Source: Azoarcus sp031546845 | Lineage (GTDB): Bacteria > Pseudomonadota > Gammaproteobacteria > Burkholderiales > Rhodocyclaceae | DNA length: 64,000 bases | Reading direction: 5' to 3' | NCBI GenBank assembly: GCA_031546845.1 | Contig: JAVBJT010000006.1 | Location: 1 to 64,000 of the forward strand | Shown here: in pieces, positions 27,975 through 36,704 of the stretch | Layout: each line of letters begins with the position of its first letter | Position numbering within the stretch: the first letter of the stretch is position 1 | The notes under the pieces: generated by a model | Database searches by the model: none | Seen by the model: only the letters and a program-made list of their open reading frames with translations | Told to the model about the DNA's origin: nothing | Made by a program: the position numbers and the translations under genes

Positions 27975-28802
27975 TCAGTGCATGCCGCGCCGCGCCTGCT
28001 CATACAACGGCATGACTTTCGCCGCGTAATCGGCAAGGTCTTTTTGCCGGTCGGCATGCGCCGGGTGGGTGGATAGCCATTGCGGTGGCGCACCGTCCGA
28101 CACAGCGGCCATTTTGTTCCACAGGCTCACCGCCGCGCGCGGATCATAGCCGGCGCGGGCGGCAAGCTCGACGCCGATACGATCCGCCTCGGTTTCGTGC
28201 TGGCGCGAATTGGGCAACTCAAACGTCACCTTGGCGACCGAGCCCATCAAATCCTGCGCCCCCTGGCCGACACCGAGCAGCGCGCCGGCAATCGAAATAC
28301 CAAGCCCCGTTGCCATCGACTGAGAAACACGCTCGCGCGCATGTTCGCGCAAAGCATGCGAAATTTCGTGTCCCATCACCGCGGCAAGCTCATCGTCGGT
28401 CAGCTTGAGGCGATCGATCAGACCGGTATAGACCGCGATCTTCCCGCCGGCCATACACCACGCATTCAACTCGTCGGAGGAAATCACGTTAACCTCCCAT
28501 TTCCAAGCCACCGCGTCGGCACGAAAAGCGCCGGTCTGCGCCACCAGGCGATCGGCGATCTGGCGCACCCGTTTTACCTGAGCGGGGTCTTGGTTGAGTT
28601 CGCCATCGCGCCGCGCGCCAGCGATCACTTTTTGATATTCCTGTTTCGACGCCTGTTCCACTTCTTTCGACGAAACCATCATCATCTGCGTGCGCTCGAC
28701 GCCGACTACCCCGCCGCCCGTGGTCTGTACCGTCTGACAAGAAACGACAACACCCAAAACCAACGCAGCAGACAACAATCTCCTGCCCCAAACGCTCCTC
28801 AT
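27975..28802 (-). CDS. M48 family metalloprotease, envelope-associated
   Basis: A 275-residue zinc protease. The metal site is HEISHALREH (HExxH) with the third ligand in ETEADRIG. The N-terminus has a signal sequence ending VVVSCQT, possibly a lipoprotein cleavage site with Cys22, although the residues before Cys are not ideal. Relatives of the LoiP/YcaL type work in the periplasm on outer-membrane or misfolded proteins. It follows the MFS gene by only six bases, suggesting one transcript. Substrates unknown. Confidence 0.88.
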   Translation of the reverse strand: MRSVWGRRLLSAALVLGVVVSCQTVQTTGGGVVGVERTQMMMVSSKEVEQASKQEYQKVIAGARRDGELNQDPAQVKRVRQIADRLVAQTGAFRADAVAWKWEVNVISSDELNAWCMAGGKIAVYTGLIDRLKLTDDELAAVMGHEISHALREHARERVSQSMATGLGISIAGALLGVGQGAQDLMGSVAKVTFELPNSRQHETEADRIGVELAARAGYDPRAAVSLWNKMAAVSDGAPPQWLSTHPAHADRQKDLADYAAKVMPLYEQARRGMH

Positions 28803-28808
28803 GCCTGC

Positions 28809-29978
28809 TTATCCTTTCAAAAAAGAGTGATTTTTCCCATCGCCCGATGTTTCTCGCCAACCGATGAGCAGCCATACGAAACCCGCCAACGCGAAACCGG
28901 CGCCAAGGGTAAATGTCCATGCGGAACCGATGGCGTCCCAGGTATAACCGCTGATCAAACCGCCTAGCATACCGCCAGCGCCGAACGACACGCTACCGTA
29001 AAGCGCCTGCCCCCTGGCTTGCAGCTTGCCTGGAAACCATTGATTGACCACCGCGATCGCGGCCGCGTGATACGCACCGAATGTTATGCCGTGCAAAGCC
29101 TGCGCTGCGGCCAATAAGGCCAGACTGCCCACGCCCCAGCCGGTAGCGGTGAAGCGGATTGCCGCGCAAACGAAAGCGGCGAGCAAAATAGCGCGCAACG
29201 AAAACCGCCGCATCAATCGCGGCATCAGCAGGAAAAAGAAAATTTCGGCCAATACGCCAAACGCCCACAGGCCGCCAACCGTTCCTTTATCGTAGCCGTG
29301 GTCAACCAACAGAATGGAAAAGAAAACATAGAACGCACCATGCGCGGCCGACATCAGAAAACACGCCCCAAGCAAGGCCCGCACCTCGGGGCGGCGCAAG
29401 GTATCGCCAAGGCTTGCACCCACCCGCCAAGGCGTTGATTGCGGCGCTTCCGGCACGCGCAGCGCACAGAGGAAAATACCGGCGAGAATAGCGAGTACGG
29501 CCCACAGCACGGCGTCGATCGGCAGAGAATCCAGCGCATAACCCAAGCCAAGCACCGCGCCGATAAAACCGACCGATCCCCATACGCGAATGCGCCCGTA
29601 GTGATGCCCTCGCCCGCCCAGATGAGCGAAAGTGATGCTTTCCACCAAGGGCAGCGCGGCGCTCCAGAAAAAAGCCATCAGCGCCATGCCGATAAAAACG
29701 CCATCGAACCGGGTGGTAAAGAAGAACACCGAGAAGCCGATCAGGCTCATCAGTGCCGATAAGCGCACGATCCGCACCCGTTGCCCCGAATGTTCCGCCA
29801 GCCATCCCCATAGATTGGGCGCCAGCACACGCATGACTTGCATCAGCGACATCAACACGGCGATATCCGCTGCGGAAAAACGCAAGGCTTGAAGGTAAAG
29901 CGTGAAATACGGGGAAAACGCGCCGACAAAAGCAAAGTAGCAAAAGTAATAAGCCGACAGGCGCCAATAGGGAAACAT
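28809..29978 (-). CDS. MFS transporter (MFS_1-like, HcaT/PPP family type)
   Basis: A 389-residue protein with twelve predicted membrane helices. The start (FPYWRLSAYYFCYFAFVGAFSPYFTLYL) and GRIRVWGSVGFI are characteristic of the MFS_1-like group that includes the putative 3-phenylpropionate transporter HcaT. Substrate cannot be inferred. ATG at 29978; a TTG two codons upstream is possible and neither has a strong ribosome binding site. It lies between aroC and the M48 protease on the minus strand. Confidence 0.85.
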   Translation of the reverse strand: MFPYWRLSAYYFCYFAFVGAFSPYFTLYLQALRFSAADIAVLMSLMQVMRVLAPNLWGWLAEHSGQRVRIVRLSALMSLIGFSVFFFTTRFDGVFIGMALMAFFWSAALPLVESITFAHLGGRGHHYGRIRVWGSVGFIGAVLGLGYALDSLPIDAVLWAVLAILAGIFLCALRVPEAPQSTPWRVGASLGDTLRRPEVRALLGACFLMSAAHGAFYVFFSILLVDHGYDKGTVGGLWAFGVLAEIFFFLLMPRLMRRFSLRAILLAAFVCAAIRFTATGWGVGSLALLAAAQALHGITFGAYHAAAIAVVNQWFPGKLQARGQALYGSVSFGAGGMLGGLISGYTWDAIGSAWTFTLGAGFALAGFVWLLIGWRETSGDGKNHSFLKG

Positions 29979-30050
29979 GAACAAGCCGTGCTTCAGACGC
30001 CAGGTGCGCGTGTAAACCGCGCACTGCGCCTTTCTTTCACCTTGTTTTCC

Positions 30051-31187
30051 TTACGTGCGCGGAGGCGACGGCACCGCCTGAACGCCTCCGGGCGCCAACC
30101 CGGCAATACGCGGCGTTGCCGTGGTAACGCCGCCGCACTGCGCGCGATGGCGCAAGGCATGGTCGATCAGCACCAAGGCCAGCATCGCTTCGGCAATCGG
30201 CGCGGCGCGAATCCCCACGCAAGGGTCGTGGCGGCCATGTGTGGCAACCATGGCTGGCGCGCCTTCGACATCGATGGAGCGGCGCTCCAGGCGAATACTG
30301 GAGGTCGGCTTGATCGCCATGCCAACCACAATGTCCTGCCCGGTCGAAATACCGCCGAGCACACCGCCGGCGCTGTTCGCAAGAAAGCCTTCGGGCGTCA
30401 GTTCATCGCCATGTTCCGAGCCGCGCTGGGCAACGGAGGCGAAACCCGCACCGATCTCGACGCCCTTGACCGCGTTGATGCCCATCATCGCGTAGGCGAT
30501 ATCGGCATCCAGTCGATCATAGACCGGCTCGCCCCAACCGACCGGCACGCCGCTGGCGACCACGTTGATACGCGCGCCAATGGAATCGCCCGATTTGCGC
30601 AATTCATCCATATAGCGTTCAAGTTCGGCGACGATGCCGGCATTCGGCACGAAAAAGGGATTGCGCTCAACCTCGCCCCAGGATTCGAACGGCACGACAA
30701 TCGGCCCCAGCTGGGCCATATAAGCGCGAATGACAATGCCGAATTCGCGCGTCAACCACTGCTTGGCGATTGCACCGGCAGCCACGCGTACCGCCGTTTC
30801 GCGCGCGGACGAGCGCCCCCCGCCACGGTAATCGCGGATTCCGTATTTCTGCCAGTAGGTGTAATCGGCATGCCCCGGACGGAACGTATTGGCAATGTCG
30901 CCATAGTCGCGCGAGCGTTGATCCTGGTTACGGATCAGCAACGCGATGGGCGTTCCCGTGGTAATGCCTTCGAATACGCCGGAAAGAATTTCCACCTCGT
31001 CCGTTTCGCGCCGCTGGGTCACATGGCGGGACGTACCCGGCTTACGGCGATCCAGCTCGCGCTGGATATCGGCCACGTCGAGCGGCAAACCGGGGGGGCA
31101 ACCATCCACCACGCAACCGATTGCGGGGCCGTGAGACTCGCCAAAGGACGTAACGCAAAACGACGCGCCGAAAGTATTACCGGACAT
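30051..31187 (-). CDS. aroC: Chorismate synthase
   Basis: A 378-residue FMN-dependent lyase making chorismate from EPSP, the last common step of aromatic biosynthesis. It opens with SGNTFGASFCVTSFGESHGPAIG and contains the signatures GRSSARETAVRVAAGA and RHDPCVGIRA. The C-terminal tail (GGVQAVPSPPRT) is slightly longer than usual. The start at 31187 was chosen because it begins the conserved N-terminus; 36 upstream codons in frame are not conserved. It is 128 bases downstream of ilvN. Confidence 0.97.
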   Translation of the reverse strand: MSGNTFGASFCVTSFGESHGPAIGCVVDGCPPGLPLDVADIQRELDRRKPGTSRHVTQRRETDEVEILSGVFEGITTGTPIALLIRNQDQRSRDYGDIANTFRPGHADYTYWQKYGIRDYRGGGRSSARETAVRVAAGAIAKQWLTREFGIVIRAYMAQLGPIVVPFESWGEVERNPFFVPNAGIVAELERYMDELRKSGDSIGARINVVASGVPVGWGEPVYDRLDADIAYAMMGINAVKGVEIGAGFASVAQRGSEHGDELTPEGFLANSAGGVLGGISTGQDIVVGMAIKPTSSIRLERRSIDVEGAPAMVATHGRHDPCVGIRAAPIAEAMLALVLIDHALRHRAQCGGVTTATPRIAGLAPGGVQAVPSPPRT

Positions 31188-31315
31188 GGGGAAATCCGTC
31201 GGAATAAAAGACGATGGGAAAGAGAAAAACCGGCGAGAAAAAGCGGGCGGAACAGGGAACGAAATAGGGCGCCGGAGTTTAGCACGGCCCCCCATTCCAC
31301 CCGCTCCGCATTATT

Positions 31316-31633
31316 TCAGTGGAAAAAATCTTCCAACCGCTCGAACACCGCATGCCCTGCTCCGTGTTTGCGCACGTACAGCACATCTTCCAGTTTCTCG
31401 ACTTGCCGCACCATCTGCTCCAGGCGCTGATCCTCAAACACCAACAACCAGATACGACTGCAGCGCCCATCGGCGACCGGCATGCACAAAATGCCTTCGA
31501 CGTTGAAGGCGCGGCGGGAAAAAAGATTGCAGATATGGCTCATCACGCCGGGGTGATTATTGACGTCCAGCTCCAGCACCACCTTGGCAAAACCCGTCTG
31601 CTGCGGCAGCGGGTCGGCAACTTGTTCGATCAT
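31316..31633 (-). CDS. ilvN: Acetolactate synthase small subunit, short (IlvN-type)
   Basis: A 105-residue protein that is essentially one ACT domain (LELDVNNHPGVMSHICNLFSRRAFNVEGIL). Its length and sequence match the small subunit of E. coli acetohydroxyacid synthase I (IlvN, about 96 residues) and not the longer IlvH type (about 160). The subunit activates the catalytic chain and confers valine feedback. It follows ilvB by four bases. Confidence 0.93.
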   Translation of the reverse strand: MIEQVADPLPQQTGFAKVVLELDVNNHPGVMSHICNLFSRRAFNVEGILCMPVADGRCSRIWLLVFEDQRLEQMVRQVEKLEDVLYVRKHGAGHAVFERLEDFFH

Positions 31634-31637
31634 GTTC

Positions 31638-33305
31638 TCAGCCTCCGATCATCTCGGTATTGGCCGCGCCCGGCGGCACCATGGGATAGACGAATTGTTC
31701 GCGGTCGATGGAAGCATGAATCAAACAAGGCCCCGGCGTCGTCAAAGCCTGGGCGAGCACCGCGCGCGGATTGGCCGCCGCATCGAGATCCACCGCGGCC
31801 ACGCCGAAGCCTTCCGCGATCTTGATGAAATCGGGCGCGCCCCGGTACTTCGACGCAAATACGCGCTTGCCATAAAACAGATTCTGCTGCTGGTACACCA
31901 AGCCGAGCGAATTGTTGTTCATCAGGACGATTTTGACGTTCAAGCCCTCCTCGGCCAATGTCGCCAATTCCTGAATGTTCATCATCAAACTGCCATCGCC
32001 GGAAAAGCACACCACCGTGCGCGTCGGCTCGGCCAGCGCCGCACCCATCGCCGCCGGCATGCCAAACCCCATCGTTCCCAAGCCGCCGGAGGTAAACCAT
32101 TGGCGTGGCCGGCGGAAAGGGTAAGCCTGGGCGACCCACATCTGATGCTGTCCGACATCGGTGGTGATGATCGCATCGTCGTCGAGCGCGGCGGCCACCG
32201 CATGAATAAGGCCGTAATGGCTGCGCGGATCGTCCTGCCCGGGCAACTGCAACGGGAAACGGCTCTTCAAGCTCTCGACGTGGGACAACCAGCGCTTGCG
32301 CAATGTGACCTTGACGCGCGGCAACAACGCTTCCAGCGCGGCCCCCACATCGGCATGAATGGCAACGTGCGCTGTCTTGATTTTGTGCAGTTCGGAACGA
32401 TCGATATCGATATGGATGATTTTCGCGTTGGCGCAAAACTGCGCCGCCTTGCCGATCGCGCGATCGTCGAAGCGCGCACCGATGCAAACGACCAGATCGG
32501 CCTCTTCGAGCACGAAATTGGTATAGCGCGCGCCATGCATGCCGAGCATGCCAATCGACAACGGATGATCGATCGGCATGGCGCCCAAGCCCATCAAAGT
32601 CATCGTCGCCGGCATACTGCTTTGCTCCGCGAGCGTCACCGCCAACGCGGCAGCGCCGGACTGCACCACGCCACCGCCAAGATAAAGCACGGGCTGCTCC
32701 GCCTCGTTGATCATTCTCGCGGCCATATCGATCGCCGCCAAATCGAGTGCCGGCGGCGCATAGGGCACGGCCGGCGGCGGAAATTCGGCAAATTCGACAC
32801 GCTGGTTCTGCACATCCTTGGGCACATCCACCAACACCGGACCGGGCCGGCCCGACATGGCGATGCGGAACGCCTCGGGAATCACCTCAAGCAACTCCTG
32901 CGCCGAACGCACAAGAAAATTGTGCTTGGTGATCGGCACCGTCATGCCATAGATATCGACCTCCTGGAACGCATCGGTGCCGATCATCGACAACGGCACC
33001 TGGCCGGTAATCGCCACCATCGGAATCGAATCCAAACAGGCATCGGCGATCGCGGTAACGAGATTGGTCGCGCCAGGGCCGCTGGAAGCAAAGCAGACCT
33101 CGGGCCGCCCCGATACCCGGGCCATGCCTTGCGCCATGAAGCCCGCGCCCTGCTCGTGACGAGCCAGTACGTGATGAATGATCTCGCTGCCGGACAATGC
33201 GTCATAGAGCGGCAAAATAGCGCCACCCGGAATCCCGGCAATGGTGCGAACGCCTTGCCGTTCAAGAAGGCGCACAATCAATTGCGCGCCGGTCATCTGA
33301 TGCAT
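31638..33305 (-). CDS. ilvB: Acetolactate synthase large (catalytic) subunit, AHAS I type
   Basis: A 555-residue ThDP/FAD enzyme that makes acetolactate and acetohydroxybutyrate for valine, leucine and isoleucine. The catalytic Glu is in LARHEQGAGFMAQG, and the ThDP motif runs GDGSLMMNIQELATL...NNN. I placed the start at 33305, because AAGGAG lies six bases before that ATG, while the ATG at 33326 has no such site. Expression is probably controlled by the leader peptide and attenuator directly upstream. The pair resembles the E. coli ilvBN operon and is not linked to ilvC here. Confidence 0.95.
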   Translation of the reverse strand: MHQMTGAQLIVRLLERQGVRTIAGIPGGAILPLYDALSGSEIIHHVLARHEQGAGFMAQGMARVSGRPEVCFASSGPGATNLVTAIADACLDSIPMVAITGQVPLSMIGTDAFQEVDIYGMTVPITKHNFLVRSAQELLEVIPEAFRIAMSGRPGPVLVDVPKDVQNQRVEFAEFPPPAVPYAPPALDLAAIDMAARMINEAEQPVLYLGGGVVQSGAAALAVTLAEQSSMPATMTLMGLGAMPIDHPLSIGMLGMHGARYTNFVLEEADLVVCIGARFDDRAIGKAAQFCANAKIIHIDIDRSELHKIKTAHVAIHADVGAALEALLPRVKVTLRKRWLSHVESLKSRFPLQLPGQDDPRSHYGLIHAVAAALDDDAIITTDVGQHQMWVAQAYPFRRPRQWFTSGGLGTMGFGMPAAMGAALAEPTRTVVCFSGDGSLMMNIQELATLAEEGLNVKIVLMNNNSLGLVYQQQNLFYGKRVFASKYRGAPDFIKIAEGFGVAAVDLDAAANPRAVLAQALTTPGPCLIHASIDREQFVYPMVPPGAANTEMIGG

Positions 33306-33349
33306 GAGTTTCTCCTTGAGTTGCATTGCAGCGGCTCAACCGGCGGCAC

Positions 33350-33392
33350 AAAAAATTAAACCCCCGCCGGCCTTGCGCGCCGGCGGGGGTTT
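33350..33392 (-). terminator. Attenuator (intrinsic terminator) in the ilvB leader
   Basis: Perfect 14-bp inverted repeat: AAACCCCCGCCGGC and its complement, with a 7-base loop, followed on the minus strand by AATTTTTT. It sits between the valine-rich leader peptide and the ilvB ribosome binding site. Its 5' arm contains CCCGC and CGCCG, which can instead pair with GCGGG and CGGCG just after the Val codons, giving a plausible antiterminator. Confidence 0.9.
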
Positions 33393-33424
33393 AGGATTTA
33401 TTCGTTTGCCTTGTTCCTGACCCG

Positions 33425-33502
33425 CTACGACGCGCCGCTGCCTACGCCTACTACTACGCGTACCAGCAGGAAAACGGCGAAAGCGGAAACTGAGCGGATC
33501 AT
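33425..33502 (-). CDS. ivbL: Valine-rich ilvB operon leader peptide (attenuation peptide)
   Basis: A 25-codon frame ending in TAG. The peptide begins MIRSVSAFAV and continues FLLVRVVVGVG. It has seven valines (residues 5, 10, 14, 16, 17, 18, 20), two leucines and one isoleucine. This closely resembles the E. coli IvbL peptide, which also has a VRVVV run. Shortage of valyl- or leucyl-tRNA would stall the ribosome on codons 12-20 and favour the antiterminator. The ribosome binding site is weak (TTGGACC). The peptide is too short for normal gene finders. Confidence 0.8.
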   Translation of the reverse strand: MIRSVSAFAVFLLVRVVVGVGSGAS

Positions 33503-33530
33503 GGTCCAATGGGCCTAGTCAGGTGTGCGG

Positions 33531-33560
33531 ATAGTAATCATGAATCCTTCCCGCGCACAA
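33531..33560 (-). promoter_or_regulatory. Candidate sigma-70 promoter of the ilvBN operon
   Basis: On the minus strand TTGTGC, an 18-base spacer, then TACTAT, with a TG two bases before the -10 box. The predicted start lies about 20 bases upstream of the leader peptide. The -35 match is only partial. Confidence 0.4.
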
Positions 33561-33725
33561 GATTTTTTTGCATTGCGGCAACCCGCCACTCCCCAACATA
33601 GGTTTTTTCGTCAGGCATCTCATACGGGTTTGCATTCGACCCACTAACAAGGCGGGGCACCGAAGACAGTGCTGTAGCACGGCAAGGCGACCCAACGAAG
33701 TTAGACGGTTGAAGGCGAAGCCGCA

Positions 33726-35414
33726 TCAGGCTGTCGTTTCGGCACCGTTAGCCTGGGGATTACGCAGAACGCGGCGCAGAATTTTGCCCACGTTGTTTTT
33801 TGGCAGCGCATCACGGAACTCTACTTTCTGCGGCACTTTATAGCCCGTCAGGTTTGTTCGGCAAAAAGCGATCAACTCCGCTTCGGTCAACGCCTCATCC
33901 TTCCTCACCACGAAAACCTTGACCGCTTCACCGCTGTATTCGTCCGGCACGCCAATCACAGCAACCTCAAGCACACCCGGGTGATTGGCGATCACATCCT
34001 CGACCTCGTTCGGATAAACGTTGAAACCGGAAACGAGGATCATGTCTTTTTTACGGTCGACCAGACGAATAAAACCTTGCTCGTTCATGATCGCGATATC
34101 GCCGGTACGGAAAAACCCATCCGGCGTGAATGCACGCGCGCTTTCCTCCGGCTGGTTCCAATAGCCGCGGCAGACCTGGGGGCCTCGCACACAAAGCTCG
34201 CCACGCTGCCCGACAGGCATTTCGATATTGTCATCGTCGCGGATGCTGACTTCGGTGGATGGTATCGGCAAGCCGATCGTATGATTGAATTCGGCCAGAT
34301 TGAGCGGGTTCATCGCCACCGCCGGCGACGTTTCGGTCAAGCCGTACGCCTCGATCAAAGGCTTACCCGTCACCTTCTTCCATTTTTCCGCCACGGCCTG
34401 CTGCACGGCCATACCTCCTCCCAGCGCTATATGCAGCATGGAGAAATCCAGCTTGGCGAAATCGGGGTGGTTGAGCAACGCATTGAACAGCGTGTTCACC
34501 CCGGTAATACTGGTAAAGCGATACTTGGCCAACTCTTTGATAAAACCGGGAATGTCGCGCGGATTGGTAATCAATAAATTGGTGGCGCCGATCTTGAAAA
34601 AGGTCAGGCAGTTCGCGGTCAACGAAAAAATATGATAAAGCGGTAGCGCGGTAACGACGATCTCCTCTCCGTCATGCAAAAAGGGATGGATCCACGCATA
34701 CGCCTGCTGCAAATTGGCAACGATATTGCCGTGCGTCAGAATGGCGCCTTTCGCCACCCCGGTCGTCCCGCCCGTATACTGCAGATAAGCAATATCGTCA
34801 TGGCCGATTGCCACCGGCCGTAAAGTATGCGCGGCGCCACGATCAAGCGCCGCGGCAAAGCTTACCGCTCCCGGAAAATCCCAAGCCGGCACTATTTTCT
34901 TAACATGGCGAACGACAAAATCGACCATCGCTCCCTTGGGAAAACCAAGCATTTCACCCACACTGGTGACGATCACATGCTTGATCGGCAGCTTGTCGCA
35001 TACCTGCTGTAGCGTACAGGCAAAATTTTCAAGAATGACGATCGCATCAATGCCCGCATCCCGCAACTGGTGCTCAAGCTCACGCGCGGTATAAAGCGGA
35101 TTGACATTGACGACGATGCACCCGGCTCGCAGCGCCCCGAACATCGCGATCGGGTATTGCAGCAAATTGGGCATCATCAGCGCGATACGCGCGCCTTTCG
35201 GCAGCTTCAATTCCCTTTGGAGAAACGCGGCAAAACGCATCGACAGCACGCCGATTTCCGTATAGCTGATTTGCTTGCCCATACAAACATAGGCGGCGCG
35301 ATCGCCAAAACGCTCAACGCCCTGCTCGAACAAATCGCCAATGGAACTGAACTCGTTAACGTCGATTTCCGCTGGCATACCGCTCGGGTAACTTCTCAGC
35401 CAGATTTTTTCCAC
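33726..35414 (-). CDS. fadD: Long-chain-fatty-acid--CoA ligase
   Basis: A 562-residue ANL-family enzyme that activates long-chain fatty acids with ATP and CoA. The AMP-binding loop is YTGGTTGVAKGA; later blocks are AYGLTETSP, GELCVRGPQVCRGYW and the hinge-adjacent RTGDIA...LVDRKKDMILVSGFNVYPNEVE. The start is GTG at 35414 with GGAGG six bases upstream. Monocistronic on the minus strand; length matches FadD. Chain-length preference cannot be read. Confidence 0.94.
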   Translation of the reverse strand: MEKIWLRSYPSGMPAEIDVNEFSSIGDLFEQGVERFGDRAAYVCMGKQISYTEIGVLSMRFAAFLQRELKLPKGARIALMMPNLLQYPIAMFGALRAGCIVVNVNPLYTARELEHQLRDAGIDAIVILENFACTLQQVCDKLPIKHVIVTSVGEMLGFPKGAMVDFVVRHVKKIVPAWDFPGAVSFAAALDRGAAHTLRPVAIGHDDIAYLQYTGGTTGVAKGAILTHGNIVANLQQAYAWIHPFLHDGEEIVVTALPLYHIFSLTANCLTFFKIGATNLLITNPRDIPGFIKELAKYRFTSITGVNTLFNALLNHPDFAKLDFSMLHIALGGGMAVQQAVAEKWKKVTGKPLIEAYGLTETSPAVAMNPLNLAEFNHTIGLPIPSTEVSIRDDDNIEMPVGQRGELCVRGPQVCRGYWNQPEESARAFTPDGFFRTGDIAIMNEQGFIRLVDRKKDMILVSGFNVYPNEVEDVIANHPGVLEVAVIGVPDEYSGEAVKVFVVRKDEALTEAELIAFCRTNLTGYKVPQKVEFRDALPKNNVGKILRRVLRNPQANGAETTA

Positions 35415-35554
35415 GCCACTCCTCCCCAGTTGGAAAAGAACCGGCTGGCGAACACCGCGTCACAACGCGCGCTCGCATGGCGTCATGAACCGCGTATAGC
35501 CACCGGACTCCAAGTCCACGCGCATCCGTCTCGGCGGATGTCGCCCCATGCCGC

Positions 35555-36010
35555 TTATTCTTGCCGCTCGCACTCCTCGGCGGGCCAATTGCGAATATAG
35601 TTTTTTAGCATGCGATTTTCGAAGCTCTGCTCTTCGAGCACCGCTTTGGCGACATCGTGAAAACTGACCACGCCAAGAAGAACGCTACCTTCCATCACCG
35701 GCAGATAGCGTTGATGATGATCGACCATCAACCGCCGCAATTCATCCATTTCCATGCCCGGCGCGGCAACCTCCGGCTCCTTGAGCATGACCTGCGATAC
35801 CGGCGCAGTTGCCCATGTCGAGCCGTGTATGCGAACCGCCTGCAAAACCTCGCGGAAAGTCAATATTCCCGCCATGTGGCCGTGCTCGAACACAACCAGC
35901 GACCCCACATCCTGCTCGGTCATGATTTCCACCGCGTCACCCAAGCTTTTGTTGGATGCGATGGTATAAAGCACCTTGCCCTTGATCGAAAGAACCTCGC
36001 TCACCAACAT
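35555..36010 (-). CDS. CBS-domain pair protein
   Basis: A 151-residue protein made of two CBS motifs (about 10-60 and 72-125), which usually bind adenine nucleotides as an energy sensor. Typical pieces are TIASNKSLGDAVEIMTEQDVGSLVVFE and RRLMVDHHQRYLPVMEG. I chose ATG 36010 because AAGGGG lies exactly six bases before it; the ATG at 36016 would abut that site. It is preceded by the fdxA terminator, so it is a separate unit. Partner unknown. Confidence 0.87.
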   Translation of the reverse strand: MLVSEVLSIKGKVLYTIASNKSLGDAVEIMTEQDVGSLVVFEHGHMAGILTFREVLQAVRIHGSTWATAPVSQVMLKEPEVAAPGMEMDELRRLMVDHHQRYLPVMEGSVLLGVVSFHDVAKAVLEEQSFENRMLKNYIRNWPAEECERQE

Positions 36011-36076
36011 ACTCATCCCCTTGGTCTATTCAGTGCTGAGGCAATTTGTCATATTAGTGCATTGCGCCAGGGGCGA

Positions 36077-36105
36077 AAAGACAATGGCCGCGCCATATCG
36101 CGGCC
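36077..36105 (-). terminator. Terminator after fdxA
   Basis: On the minus strand GGCCGCG and CGCGGCC form a 7-bp stem with a 6-base loop, followed by ATTGTCTTTT. It lies 23 bases past the fdxA stop and before the CBS gene. Confidence 0.5.
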
Positions 36106-36127
36106 CGATCACACTCCCCCGGCCTGC

Positions 36128-36451
36128 TCAGCGTTTGAGCTGATCCAGCTTGCTCTTGATCTTGGCCCATTCGTCCGCATCCGGTAACGGCTCCTTGCGC
36201 TCGACAATCGGCTTCCACCCGCGCGCAAGTTCCGCGTTGAGCGCGATGAAATGTTGTTGCTCGGCCGGCACATCGTCTTCGGCATAAATGGCTTCGACCG
36301 GGCATTCGGCAACGCACAACGTGCAATCGATGCACTCGTCGGGATCGATCACGAGGAAGTTCTCCCCCTCGCGAAAACAGTCGACCGGACAAACGTCCAC
36401 GCAGTCTGTATATTTGCAGCGGACACAGGATTCAGTTACGACGTAAGCCAT
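36128..36451 (-). CDS. fdxA: Ferredoxin FdxA, 3Fe-4S/4Fe-4S type
   Basis: A 107-residue seven-iron ferredoxin. The cysteine pattern CVRCKYTDCVDVCPVDC followed by CIDCTLCVAECPVEA fits one 3Fe-4S and one 4Fe-4S cluster, with a C-terminal extension typical of the Azotobacter FdI / FdxA group. It carries electrons in the cytosol; partners are unknown. AGGAG lies eleven bases before the ATG. Divergent from trxA, with 253 bases between. Confidence 0.96.
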   Translation of the reverse strand: MAYVVTESCVRCKYTDCVDVCPVDCFREGENFLVIDPDECIDCTLCVAECPVEAIYAEDDVPAEQQHFIALNAELARGWKPIVERKEPLPDADEWAKIKSKLDQLKR

Positions 36452-36565
36452 GATTGCACGCTCCTAAAACGAAAACACCCGCTTGCGCGCTGGCAAGATA
36501 GCCAACGACCACATGATGATGCAGTTTAGCAATTTGCATTTCCGCCACGCTTGTCCGATATTTTC

Positions 36566-36594
36566 TTGACGCGCGCCGCTCCATAGCATAACTT
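36566..36594 (+). promoter_or_regulatory. Sigma-70 promoter of trxA
   Basis: TTGACG (36566-36571), a 17-base spacer and TAACTT (36589-36594). This is a good match to consensus in the divergent fdxA-trxA region, about 110 bases upstream of the trxA start. Confidence 0.6.
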
Positions 36595-36704
36595 TCTAGA
36601 AACTTACTTCCGGGGCGGATTTCATCTTGCCCTGCCAAGCCGGTTCACGGCCCTTCCCGTTCATAAGACAAAGATCCGAGACCTTCACCCTGTTGTGAGG
36701 AACT

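Noticed and set aside
29838..31430. 530-codon plus-strand frame opposite aroC and the MFS gene
   Set aside because: Spans two real minus-strand genes and their gap; no homology signals.
31560..33359. 599-codon plus-strand frame opposite ilvB
   Set aside because: Antisense shadow of ilvB; His/Arg-rich and without domains.
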